A DNA stretch of 10,660 nt from Alphaproteobacteria bacterium (GTDB taxonomy: Bacteria; Pseudomonadota; Alphaproteobacteria; Sphingomonadales; Emcibacteraceae). Both the position numbers and the translations under genes were made by a program. The stretch lies in NCBI GenBank assembly GCA_013152615.1, contig JAADGA010000009.1, forward strand, positions 1 to 10,660, in the 5' to 3' direction. Shown here one piece after another: positions 1-7,464 of the stretch. The first letter of the stretch is position 1; the number at the start of each line of letters is the position of its first letter. The notes beneath the pieces were generated by a model. It saw nothing but the letters and a program-made list of their open reading frames with translations, had not been told where the DNA came from and made no database searches.

Positions 1-2
1 GA

Positions 3-56
3 GGATTTACTGTGTTGCCAACGGACGCAGATATCATCGTTACCAATCCTGTATAG
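3..56 (+). CDS. possible 3' end of a plus-strand gene (partial)
   Basis: The third forward frame is open from the window edge to a TAG at 54-56 and reads GFTVLPTDADIIVTNPV. The composition is protein-like, with a hydrophobic/charged alternation and a P-T-D, and the stop falls just before an abrupt change to AT-rich intergenic DNA. That is where a convergent gene would be expected to end opposite the MFS gene. Only 17 codons are visible, the other two forward frames are also open across this short stretch, and no family can be named. This is a weak call based on codon content and position. Confidence 0.3.
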   Translation, partial: GFTVLPTDADIIVTNPV

Positions 57-60
57 TGTC

Positions 61-120
61 TTATTTTATTATCTTTTGGTAAATTATGTTATACTTATTA
101 AGTTAACATTAATAAAATAA
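61..120. repeat. AT-rich nested inverted repeats, possible bidirectional terminator
   Basis: An outer perfect 11-bp inverted repeat pairs TTATTTTATTA at 61-71 with TAATAAAATAA at 110-120. Nested inside it, 86-91 pairs with 104-109 and 93-97 pairs with 99-103, around an unpaired T at 92 and a central T at 98. The block lies just beyond the MFS stop codon at 125-127 and just after the possible plus-strand stop at 54-56, so it could end transcription from both sides. Against this, the stems are almost purely A/T and no clean GC-rich stem plus U-tract is present. Chance pairing in AT-rich DNA is a real alternative. Confidence 0.3.
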
Positions 121-124
121 ATAC

Positions 125-1336
125 TCAGGATATTTCTGGCCCCGATATCTTTCGGGTATGGCGGACATACCAGACGGTTCCGATGATCATTAAAAAGACA
201 ATGCCAAAGACCAGTCTGTTCATATTCATCCAGCCAATAGTCGCCAGCAGGTAACCGGAAGAGAGGGTCGCGACCGCCGTCAGGCCATTGACGATAAAGT
301 CGTTAATGCCCTGAACCCGGGCTTTTTCCGCAGGGCTATAGGCACTGCCGAGCAATATCGTCCCGGCAGTGAAGGTAAAATTCCACCCGAGGCCGATCAG
401 CATCGAGGTGCCGTAGAAATTAACCAGCTCCAGCCCCTGCAAGGCAAATAATGCCGATAAAGCTAGACTTGCTATCCCGACTGACAGTATTTTGATCGTT
501 CCGAAACGGGCGATTAATGACCCGGAGAAAAATGCCGGTAAGAACATGGCCGCCACATGCCACTGGATGATACTGGCGGCATCATTGACCTTAAATCCGG
601 CATATTCGACAATTTCCAATGTGGATGAGGCCATGATATAGGACATGACAAGATAAGCGCCGGCAGCATTCAGGCTGGCACATAAAAAGGCCGGTCTGTT
701 CACCACCTGCCATAATGTCGGTTGAGGCACCCCTACTATATTGTCCTTCTCCTGTTGAACCACCGTTTCCGGAAATTTCAGGAATGATAATAACAATAAT
801 GTCAGCAGGCTCAGGAATACCACCAGCAGATATGTTCCGGCATATTCTATCGGCAGATAAAAATGCCGTTCAAAAAACCGCGCCATCGTCGGGGCAACCG
901 CCGCGGCCAGCAGGCCACCGGCCAGAACATAGGATAGCGCTTGTTTATGCATACGGGGCGCAGTAATTTCCAGCGCGGTAAAACGGTAAAAGGCGAAAAA
1001 GGCCTGAAAAACCCCGTGGGCCATGACCCCAAGGGTAAAGATAATAAAATTAGCGGTGAAAATGCCGTAAAAAGTCAGCAACCCGGCGATCAGGGCAAAG
1101 ATTGCCCCCAATTGAAACCCCCGGCGACGGCCAAATCTTTTCATAAACATCGAGGCCGGATAGGCGGTCAATGCCGCCGCCACCAAACCCGTGGCCGCCG
1201 GAATAGTCGCCAGTCCAGTGCTGCCGGTAAGCATCTCCCCCACCAGTGCCGAATATGTCAGGATGGTTATCGTTGATGTCAGCGCCACCGCCTGACTGGA
1301 AAACAGCAATATGATATTTCGGCGGCTGTAATCCAT
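125..1336 (-). CDS. MFS transporter, 12 membrane helices
   Basis: Predicted inner-membrane major facilitator superfamily permease of 403 residues. About twelve hydrophobic segments are visible, split by a charged central loop (near PETVVQQEKDN). After helix 2 there is a motif-A-like stretch, MKRFGRRRGFQ (about residues 65-75), the cytoplasmic signature of MFS proteins. An ARVQGINDF segment before helix 11 is common in bacterial MFS_1 permeases. The substrate cannot be read from sequence. I chose the ATG at 1336 because AGGG lies 6 nt before it and it starts 7 nt after the TAG of the preceding gene. The longer frame from an ATG at 1369 would overlap that gene by 26 bp, lacks a Shine-Dalgarno sequence and adds 11 residues. 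It is the last gene of the operon and looks like an accessory tail to the housekeeping block. Family is confident, function is not. Confidence 0.85.
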   Translation of the reverse strand: MDYSRRNIILLFSSQAVALTSTITILTYSALVGEMLTGSTGLATIPAATGLVAAALTAYPASMFMKRFGRRRGFQLGAIFALIAGLLTFYGIFTANFIIFTLGVMAHGVFQAFFAFYRFTALEITAPRMHKQALSYVLAGGLLAAAVAPTMARFFERHFYLPIEYAGTYLLVVFLSLLTLLLLSFLKFPETVVQQEKDNIVGVPQPTLWQVVNRPAFLCASLNAAGAYLVMSYIMASSTLEIVEYAGFKVNDAASIIQWHVAAMFLPAFFSGSLIARFGTIKILSVGIASLALSALFALQGLELVNFYGTSMLIGLGWNFTFTAGTILLGSAYSPAEKARVQGINDFIVNGLTAVATLSSGYLLATIGWMNMNRLVFGIVFLMIIGTVWYVRHTRKISGPEIS

Positions 1337-1343
1337 GCTAACC

Positions 1344-2099
1344 CTATATATCAATAACCATGCCGTCATAGGCGGGGACGACAGTGGCGGGAAGGGTTGC
1401 TCTCAGGGTTTCATAATCCATATCCCCGGTCATATGGGTGAGGATGGCACATCCGGGTTTGAATTTCTCAATCAGCTCCAGCGATTGCGCCAGATGTGAA
1501 TGGGTCGGGTGCGGCTGTGGCCGCAGGGCATCAATAATCCACAGGTCAAGACCCTGTAAACAGGCTTCGCTACCTTCAGCTATCGCCTTAAAGTCTGTGG
1601 TGTAAGCCATTTTGTTTAAACGAAAACCCAATGTTATTGAATTACCGTGGATCAAGTCAAAGGACTGAATCGGGACCGAGCCGATAAAAAAGTTATTCTG
1701 CGTTATTACATTGGCGTTAAGGATGGCCGGATAACCGGTTTTGCTGGCGAAGATATAGTCGAATTTTTTCTTCAGTGCGGCTATGGTGCGGGCATTGCCA
1801 TAAGCCTCGACCCGCTTGCCCATGATGTGGGATATTGCCCGCAAATCATCAATGCCATGGGTATGATCGGCATGGTCATGGGTATAAAGCACACCGTCGA
1901 TATGGCTGATATCGGCATCAAGACATTGTTCCCGCAGATCAGGGGTGGTGTCGACAAGGATTTTTACATTCTTTTCTTCAATAAAAATTGATGACCGGCG
2001 GCGACGGTTTTTCGGATTTTCCGGGTCACATACCCCCCACTTGCCGCCTATTCTCGGCACGCCGGTTGAGGTTCCGCAGCCGAGAATTGTTATTTTCAT
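1344..2099 (-). CDS. PhnP-like metallo-beta-lactamase-fold hydrolase
   Basis: Cytoplasmic metallo-beta-lactamase-fold protein of 251 residues, full length for the PhnP-like branch (phosphoribosyl 1,2-cyclic phosphate phosphodiesterase-like). The N-terminus ILGCGTSTGVPRIG (5-18) is typical of this branch. Metal ligands are visible: T73-H-D-H-A-D-H79 (the HxHxDH signature), H151, D169 in YTTDF, and H222 in ILTHM. They indicate a two-metal phosphodiesterase site. Although related to PhnP, no phosphonate (phn) genes are nearby. In this alphaproteobacterial operon the protein usually follows TatD, so its true substrate may be a different cyclic or phosphate ester. Its ATG overlaps the tatD stop as ATGA (2096-2099), indicating translational coupling. 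Confidence 0.88.
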   Translation of the reverse strand: MKITILGCGTSTGVPRIGGKWGVCDPENPKNRRRRSSIFIEEKNVKILVDTTPDLREQCLDADISHIDGVLYTHDHADHTHGIDDLRAISHIMGKRVEAYGNARTIAALKKKFDYIFASKTGYPAILNANVITQNNFFIGSVPIQSFDLIHGNSITLGFRLNKMAYTTDFKAIAEGSEACLQGLDLWIIDALRPQPHPTHSHLAQSLELIEKFKPGCAILTHMTGDMDYETLRATLPATVVPAYDGMVIDI

Positions 2100-2875
2100 G
2101 GCCGGGTCGCTTTGGCAAACAGGCGGTAGAAATTATCTGTCGTGGCCTGTGCCATCACCTCATAAGGCTCATCGCGTAATCCGGCGAGAAATTCGGCGGT
2201 ATATTTAACATAGGATGGCTCGTTGGCTTTGCCCCGCTTTGGTACCGGCGACAGATAGGGGGCGTCGGTCTCAATCAGCAATCGGTCAAGCGGGATTATT
2301 TTCGCGGTCTGCTGAAGGTCTTTGGCGCTGTTAAAGGTGATAATTCCTGAAATTGAAATATAAAACCCCATCTCCAGACTGGCCTCGGCAAATTCCCGTG
2401 AGGCGGTAAAACAGTGAATAACCGCCGGGAAAACCCCCTGCCCCATTTCCTGCTGCAATATCTCGCGGCACAGGTCATCAGCCGCGCGGGCGTGGACGAT
2501 CAACGGCAGACCGGTCTCGCGGGCGGCGGCAATATGGGCGCGGAAATTTTTCTCCTGCAGCGCGCGCGGCGCATAATCATAATAAAAATCAAGCCCGCTT
2601 TCCCCAATAGCAACAACTTTGTCATGGCCGGTTTTTTCAATCAACTGGTCCGCGCTGACATCCGGCTCCTTTTCCGCCTCATGGGGGTGACTGCCGACAG
2701 TGGCAAAAACATGGTCATATTTTTCCGCCACCGCAAGAACGTCATCGAACTCACTAAGCCGGGCATTAACGGCCAGCATGGTTTCAACGCCTGCTGATTG
2801 CGCCCGGGCCATGACGCCGGACATATCTTCCGTCATGGTGCCGTAATTCAGATGGCAATGGCTGTCGACAATCAT
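2096..2875 (-). CDS. tatD: TatD-family metal-dependent hydrolase
   Basis: TatD-type TIM-barrel metal-dependent hydrolase of 259 residues, the usual length. Characterised family members are magnesium-dependent 3'-5' exonucleases or DNases, and the cytoplasmic location fits. Metal-site residues are in the expected order: H6 and H8 in DSHCHLN, E92 in GESGLDFYYD, H128 in IVHAR, H154 in VIHCF and D204 in IETDAPYLSP. Orthologues include TatD, YcfH and YjjV, and this operon position next to metG and holB resembles YcfH. The symbol tatD is therefore a family-level assignment. The start codon overlaps the metG stop (ATGA at 2872-2875) and the stop overlaps the next start, so the gene is coupled on both sides. 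Confidence 0.9.
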   Translation of the reverse strand: MIVDSHCHLNYGTMTEDMSGVMARAQSAGVETMLAVNARLSEFDDVLAVAEKYDHVFATVGSHPHEAEKEPDVSADQLIEKTGHDKVVAIGESGLDFYYDYAPRALQEKNFRAHIAAARETGLPLIVHARAADDLCREILQQEMGQGVFPAVIHCFTASREFAEASLEMGFYISISGIITFNSAKDLQQTAKIIPLDRLLIETDAPYLSPVPKRGKANEPSYVKYTAEFLAGLRDEPYEVMAQATTDNFYRLFAKATRP

Positions 2876-4425
2876 TGGTCCCGGTCCTTTTCAACATAGC
2901 GCGGGAAAACGCCTTCCGGCTTGTCTATCATTGTCCCGGGGGTGAGACGGCCCACCGGTCCCAATTGGTCAAAACCGCGCTGATCGGCATCGACATTAAG
3001 CTGGTCAAGTAATTTTGCCGCAGAATCCGGCATGATAAAGCTCGTCAGGATAGCAATCTGGCGCACCACCTCAGCGGTGACATATAGTACCGTTGCCATG
3101 CGTGCCGGGTCGCTGGTCTTTAACGTCCACGGGGCCTGACCGGCGAAATAGCCGTTACAGTCCGATACCAGTTTCCAGATAACTTCCACGGTGCGGTTGA
3201 TTTTCTGACAATCCATTAATTCACGGAGGTTCGCCAGCAGAGTATCAGCCTTAACCAGTATTGCCTGATCTTCCGGGGTTAAATCGCCACATTCAGGAAT
3301 CCTGTGATCACAATTCTTGAAAATCATGCTGAGCGATCTCTGGGCGAGGTTGCCCAGATCATTGGCAAGGTCTGAATTGATCCGGGCAATCATGGCATGG
3401 CGGGAAAAATCGCCGTCCTTGCCAAACGGCACTTCGCGCATCAGGAAATATCTGACCTGATCAAGGCCGAATTCCTCGACAATGGCAAAGGGATCAATGA
3501 CATTACCGAGGGATTTGGAAATCTTCCGCCCCTCATTGGTCCACCAGCCATGGGCGAAAACCCGTTTTGGCGGCTCAATTCCGGCGGCCATCAGAAACGC
3601 CGGCCAATAAACGGCGTGAAAACGCAGAATATCCTTGCCGACCATATGAATATCGGCGGGCCAGAATTTGCGGAACCGGTCGCTGTCAACATCAGGATAC
3701 CCCGCCGCAGTCAGGTAATTGGCCAGCGCATCAATCCAGACATACATGATATGTTTATCATTGCCGGGAACGGGAATTCCCCATGAAAAACTGGTGCGCG
3801 AGATTGACAGATCGCGGAGGCCGCCTTTGACAAAACTACTGACTTCGTTCCTGCGGCTCACCGGCAACACCGTTGCCGGCACCGTCTGATACCATTTCAG
3901 CAGATCATCGGCCCAGGCGGATAATTTAAAGAAATAGCTCTCTTCCTCAACCCATTCCACCGCGGCCCCGGTTGGCGCCAGTTTCTGGCCATTCTCGCCC
4001 GGGACAAGTTCATTTTCCGCGTAATAGGCCTCATCCCGCACCGAATACCAGCCGCTGTATTTATCAAGATAGATGTTGCCACTGTCTTCCAACTGCCGCC
4101 ATAACGCCTGACAGGAAATTTTGTGGCGTTGTTCGGTGGTGCGGATAAAATCATCATTGGAAAAATTCATGAATCTGGCGAGTTCGCGAAAGCGCCCGGA
4201 AACCTCGTCACAGAATTCCTGCGGATTCTTGTTTTTGGCCGCAGCGGATTTCTCAACCTTCTGACCATGTTCATCAGTACCGGTGAGGAACATAACGTCA
4301 TAGCCATCAAGCCGTTTGAACCGGGCAATGACATCACAGGCCAGGGTGGTATAGGCATGGCCGATATGAGGAATATCATTGACATAATAAATCGGTGTGG
4401 TGATGTAAAAGGCAGCTTTTGCCAT
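2872..4425 (-). CDS. metG: methionine--tRNA ligase
   Basis: Class I aminoacyl-tRNA synthetase that charges tRNA-Met, including the initiator, with methionine using ATP in the cytoplasm. The 517-residue protein begins with FYITTPIYYVNDIPHIGHAY, which contains the HIGH signature at 20-23. TGTDEHGQK follows at 48-56, a tryptophan-rich methionine-site region near 256-295, and the KMSKS-loop equivalent KISKS at 301-305. The helical anticodon-binding domain occupies roughly 370-510. There is no C-terminal EMAP/Trbp111-like tRNA-binding extension and no four-cysteine zinc knuckle in the connective peptide, which matches the short form found in many Alphaproteobacteria. The gap to holB is 19 bp, and only a weak Shine-Dalgarno-like sequence precedes the ATG, so reinitiation after holB is plausible. 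Confidence 0.96.
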   Translation of the reverse strand: MAKAAFYITTPIYYVNDIPHIGHAYTTLACDVIARFKRLDGYDVMFLTGTDEHGQKVEKSAAAKNKNPQEFCDEVSGRFRELARFMNFSNDDFIRTTEQRHKISCQALWRQLEDSGNIYLDKYSGWYSVRDEAYYAENELVPGENGQKLAPTGAAVEWVEEESYFFKLSAWADDLLKWYQTVPATVLPVSRRNEVSSFVKGGLRDLSISRTSFSWGIPVPGNDKHIMYVWIDALANYLTAAGYPDVDSDRFRKFWPADIHMVGKDILRFHAVYWPAFLMAAGIEPPKRVFAHGWWTNEGRKISKSLGNVIDPFAIVEEFGLDQVRYFLMREVPFGKDGDFSRHAMIARINSDLANDLGNLAQRSLSMIFKNCDHRIPECGDLTPEDQAILVKADTLLANLRELMDCQKINRTVEVIWKLVSDCNGYFAGQAPWTLKTSDPARMATVLYVTAEVVRQIAILTSFIMPDSAAKLLDQLNVDADQRGFDQLGPVGRLTPGTMIDKPEGVFPRYVEKDRDQ

Positions 4426-4444
4426 AATCTGAATATACCCGTAT

Positions 4445-5608
4445 TTAATTTTTCTGGTTTAACTTCTGGTTTAACAGGGTCAGGATATTGAGGACAACCT
4501 GTTTGCGATCCAGATTTATCCGACCCGTTTTGATGATTATCTTTTCCCACAGCTCGCCCCACTGATCAAGCGGAAAACTCTGGCCAAGCCGGATCATCAG
4601 ATCGGTCTCGCCGTCAAATGCCGGTATTATCGGGCTTTTTCGATTGCTTTGTATCGCGGCGACATGACGAATCAGGCGATTGATGAATGAGGTTAGCAAT
4701 TGACAGAAAAGGATATATTTCTGTTCGGCATTCTTGGTCGCCAGACCATCGGCAAGCTTGTGAACCAGCGGCACATCCAGTTGCGGCAGGGTCGCAAGAA
4801 TATCAAGCAACTGAATATATAACTCCAGTCCCTGATATTCTATGAGGTTAGTCACCAGCCCCGGACTGCCGTCACTCAGGGTGGCGTAGCCCGCTATTTC
4901 ATCAGGCGGAATATCCGGATATTTACGGCGGAGAATGTCACCGACTATTTCGGCGGACAGCGGATTGAGGCGCAATTTCCGACAACGCGAACGGATAGTT
5001 GGCAGCAATCTTCCCGGGGCATGAGCCACCAGAATAAGCAGAGTATTCTTCGGTGGCTCTTCCAACAGCTTCAGCAAGGCATTGGCGGCATTACGGTTCA
5101 TTTCATCGGCACTGTCGATAATTGCCACCCGCCAGCCGCCATCCAGAGAGGTCATGGCGAAAAACCCCTGTAATTTTCGCACGTCGTCAATGATGATCTC
5201 GGCCCGCATCTTTCCGGTTTTCTCATTGAGCTGCCGGTCGATGACGATCACATCACCATGCCCGCCTGCGCTAATGATCTTATTGCAACGGGAATTTGGA
5301 TCGGTGGCAAGGGAATCCGCGACTGGCTCCTCAGCAAAAAGGCCCGGATTATCGCTCTGGTCATTCGGCGGATTACCGCTCTGGTCATTCGGCGGATTAT
5401 GCAGCAGAAAACGGGCGATTTTATGAGCCAGCGACGCCTTGCCAATGCCCCGCGGGCCGGTAATCAGCCACGCATGATGCAACCGGTTGGCCCGAAAAGA
5501 CTCCAGAAATATCCGTTCCGCGGTGTCATGTCCCAGAAGATTAAATCCCGGAAGATCAGACCCCGGAAGATCAGACCCCGGTATATTGTTATCCTGTCCT
5601 GCCGCCAT
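4445..5608 (-). CDS. holB: DNA polymerase III subunit delta'
   Basis: Clamp-loader subunit delta' (387 residues), which acts with DnaX and delta to load the beta clamp during replication. Domain I is an AAA+ fold: P-loop GPRGIGKAS at 51-59, Walker-B-like VAIIDSADE at 161-169, LLKLLEEPP at 178-186 and the conserved SRC at 207-209. A helical collar domain follows to the C-terminus. The cysteine cluster that binds zinc in E. coli delta' is absent; only C108 lies in that region. The protein carries three short in-frame tandem duplications: PGSDL-type units at residues 10-26, an 8-residue NPPNDQS(G/D) unit at 71-87, and LNQK at the C-terminus. All lie at termini or in a variable loop. The ATG is preceded by GGGAGG, which overlaps the tmk stop codon, so this start is well supported. 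Confidence 0.93.
   Translation of the reverse strand: MAAGQDNNIPGSDLPGSDLPGFNLLGHDTAERIFLESFRANRLHHAWLITGPRGIGKASLAHKIARFLLHNPPNDQSGNPPNDQSDNPGLFAEEPVADSLATDPNSRCNKIISAGGHGDVIVIDRQLNEKTGKMRAEIIIDDVRKLQGFFAMTSLDGGWRVAIIDSADEMNRNAANALLKLLEEPPKNTLLILVAHAPGRLLPTIRSRCRKLRLNPLSAEIVGDILRRKYPDIPPDEIAGYATLSDGSPGLVTNLIEYQGLELYIQLLDILATLPQLDVPLVHKLADGLATKNAEQKYILFCQLLTSFINRLIRHVAAIQSNRKSPIIPAFDGETDLMIRLGQSFPLDQWGELWEKIIIKTGRINLDRKQVVLNILTLLNQKLNQKN
4452..4475 (-). repeat. 12-bp tandem duplication at 3' end of holB
   Basis: Two perfect adjacent copies of TTCTGGTTTAAC (plus strand) lie at 4452-4463 and 4464-4475. On the coding strand they give the C-terminal LNQKLNQKN of delta'. The period is a multiple of three, so the reading frame is preserved. 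Confidence 0.9.
5345..5399 (-). repeat. 24-bp tandem repeat inside holB
   Basis: A period-24 repeat with perfect 23-bp copies at 5353-5375 and 5377-5399, plus a partial third copy at 5345-5351 separated by one mismatch (5352 versus 5376). It encodes NPPNDQSG, NPPNDQSD and NP, residues 71-88 of delta', in the loop after the first AAA+ helix. The frame is kept. Confidence 0.9.
5532..5581 (-). repeat. 15-bp tandem repeat at 5' end of holB
   Basis: Perfect period-15 sequence spans 5547-5581 (about 2.3 copies of CCCGGAAGATCAGAC on the plus strand). It is flanked at 5532-5546 by a diverged copy with four mismatches. It encodes PGSDL, PGSDL, PGFNL and LG, residues 10-26 of delta', ahead of the AAA+ domain. 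The frame is kept. Confidence 0.9.
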
Positions 5609-5616
5609 AATCCTCC

Positions 5617-6285
5617 CTAATCAAGACTAAATGCGGTCGCGACCTGTTGCCAGATGTCTCCGGCGACGCCCGCAATTGTGCCCGACGCCGCGACCACCCG
5701 GCACCGGTCCGGATTTTGCCCGGCAATATTCAGGAAGGCCTGACGTAAATTCTGGTGAAATTCCACCGTCATCTGCTCGAAACGATCTTCACGCTGTTCT
5801 TTGTCAATGGTTGATTCCCGTACCATAGCCCGTCTCAGCCCCAAGGCCGGGTCTTCATCCAGAATAATCGTCAGATCAGGCCAGAAGTCACCGGTAGCGA
5901 TCCGGTGAATTTCATCGACAACCGCCACATCCAACCCGTGTCCGGCCCCCTGATAGGCAATGGTTGAATCGGCGTAGCGATCGGTTATCACCCATGTTCC
6001 CCGGCCAAGGGCTGGCAGGACAGTCCGGTTGAGATGATCCACCCTTGCAGCATAAAACAGCAGGACTTCGGTCATGGGGTCCCACTTGTCGGGCGTGCCG
6101 GTGAGCAAAAGCCGACGGATTTCTTCGGCCCCCGGTGCCCCGCCCGGCTCACGCGTCAGCATAACCGGAATGCCCAGTTCGGCCAGACGGCGCCGTAACA
6201 ATGCGACCTGAGTCGATTTGCCGACGCCTTCCCCCCCTTCAAAGCTGATAAATTTTCCCGGGGGGTTGTTCACGTCATCATTCAC
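5617..6285 (-). CDS. tmk: thymidylate kinase (dTMP kinase)
   Basis: Phosphorylates dTMP to dTDP with ATP, the last committed step before dTTP, in the cytoplasm. The 222-residue protein has the P-loop FEGGEGVGKST at 15-25, the TREPGG segment at 44-49, the DRY motif at 102-104 (ITDRYADSTIAYQG) and the REDRFE region of the LID. This is the complete signature set of bacterial Tmk. The start is a GTG at 6285, overlapping the 3' end of the carboxypeptidase gene by 8 bp. A second in-frame GTG at 6273 would shorten the protein by four residues, and the sequence does not decide between them. holB follows directly and its Shine-Dalgarno sequence overlaps the tmk stop, a tmk-holB pairing that is common in bacteria. 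Confidence 0.95.
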   Translation of the reverse strand: MNDDVNNPPGKFISFEGGEGVGKSTQVALLRRRLAELGIPVMLTREPGGAPGAEEIRRLLLTGTPDKWDPMTEVLLFYAARVDHLNRTVLPALGRGTWVITDRYADSTIAYQGAGHGLDVAVVDEIHRIATGDFWPDLTIILDEDPALGLRRAMVRESTIDKEQREDRFEQMTVEFHQNLRQAFLNIAGQNPDRCRVVAASGTIAGVAGDIWQQVATAFSLD

Positions 6286-7438
6286 TGACCGCCGAGCCCA
6301 TCAAAAGATAATTAAAGGCTGCCTTTAACCGGCTGATACCACCCAGTTTGGCAATGCTTGCCCCGGCGACCAGCGGGAATTCCAGCGGTTTCATATCCCG
6401 GGCCGAAATTTCGAGCATAGCCACCGGCTGTCCCTTGACAATCGGTGCCGGAATGGGCCCGGTATAAACGACCCTGACCTTTAATCTCCGCCGGTCCTGA
6501 CGACTTATGGACAGGATCACATTCTGATTGACCACCAGCGGCAGCCTGGCCTTTTTACCGAGCCAGACATTGGCGCTATCGACCGTGTCCCCCGCCTTGA
6601 ACAGCGGATAAACGCTGAAATTCCTGAAACCGTAATTTAACAGCCGTTTGGCTTCACGGCCACGGGCGCGTTTGCTTTTGAGGCCGTTAAGCACCAATAT
6701 CAGCCGACGACCATTTTGCACAGCCGAAGCAACAATGCCATAGCCGCCCTTTTCAGTATGGCCGGTTTTCATGCCATCTGCGGACGGCATATTATACAGC
6801 ACCGGATTGCGATTAGGCTGGGTGATGCCGTTAAAAGTAAATTTCTTCACCTTGAACATCGAATAATATTCCGGGAAATCCGTAATGATCCGGTGGGCCA
6901 GTGTTATGATATCCCGTGCTGTCATATAATGATCCGGGTTGGGCCAGCCATTGACATTGGCGAAATGAGACCCGGTCAGGCCCAGCTCCTTTGCTTTCTC
7001 GTTACTCAACGCGATAAATGCTTTTTCGGAACCGGCGATGCCCTCGGCCAGGACAGCACAGGCATCATTGCCGGATTGAACGATAACCCCGAGCAGCAAA
7101 TCACGAACCGAAACTTTCTGCCCGGCTTTCAGGAACATGGTTGATCCACGCAACCGCCATTCACGCCAGACATGGTCGCTAACCTCAAATTTATCATCAA
7201 GCCGGATATTGCCGTCGCGCAATCTTTCCATGGTCAGATAGACCGTCATCAATTTGCTCATCGACGACGGCGCCATTCTCTCGTTGGCGTTATGCTCGAA
7301 CAAAACCGCGCCGGTTGCCCCTTCGAGCATGATGGCCTGTTTCGCTTCTGTGCTGATCTGGAAGGCCTGCGTCGGCAAAATTCCGGGCAGGGCCAAAGAT
7401 AATCCCAATATAATTTTCAGTAGGTAATTTTTCATCAC
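6278..7438 (-). CDS. D-alanyl-D-alanine carboxypeptidase (PBP5/6-like)
   Basis: Low-molecular-weight penicillin-binding protein, peptidase family S11, that removes the terminal D-alanine from peptidoglycan pentapeptides in the periplasm. It has 386 residues with an N-terminal signal peptide (KNYLLKIILGLSLALPGILPTQAF, cleavage near residue 25). The three active-site motifs are present: S59-M-S-K62 with the acylated serine, S122-G-N124, and K224-T-G226. A beta-rich PBP5 C-terminal domain covers about 285-375. An ending around ISRLKAAFNYLLMG could be the amphipathic anchor used by DacA/DacC. DacA, DacC and DacD cannot be told apart, so no symbol is given. The start may be the GTG at 7438 or the ATG at 7435; an AGG about 12 nt before the GTG slightly favours the GTG. 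The gene lies 26 bp after rlpA. Confidence 0.93.
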   Translation of the reverse strand: MMKNYLLKIILGLSLALPGILPTQAFQISTEAKQAIMLEGATGAVLFEHNANERMAPSSMSKLMTVYLTMERLRDGNIRLDDKFEVSDHVWREWRLRGSTMFLKAGQKVSVRDLLLGVIVQSGNDACAVLAEGIAGSEKAFIALSNEKAKELGLTGSHFANVNGWPNPDHYMTARDIITLAHRIITDFPEYYSMFKVKKFTFNGITQPNRNPVLYNMPSADGMKTGHTEKGGYGIVASAVQNGRRLILVLNGLKSKRARGREAKRLLNYGFRNFSVYPLFKAGDTVDSANVWLGKKARLPLVVNQNVILSISRQDRRRLKVRVVYTGPIPAPIVKGQPVAMLEISARDMKPLEFPLVAGASIAKLGGISRLKAAFNYLLMGSAVSE

Positions 7439-7464
7439 GTTAATTTCTGACCTGAATAAATTAG

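Noticed and set aside
1344..2099. Assignment of the metallo-beta-lactamase gene as phnP of a phosphonate pathway
   Set aside because: The fold and ligands match the PhnP branch, but no C-P lyase or phosphonate transport genes are in the window and the operon is housekeeping, so only a family-level name is justified.
5345..5581. Closely spaced direct repeats in the holB 5' region as a possible CRISPR array or origin iterons
   Set aside because: The units are adjacent without unique spacers, have different lengths (24 and 15 bp) and are in-frame within a well-recognised protein.
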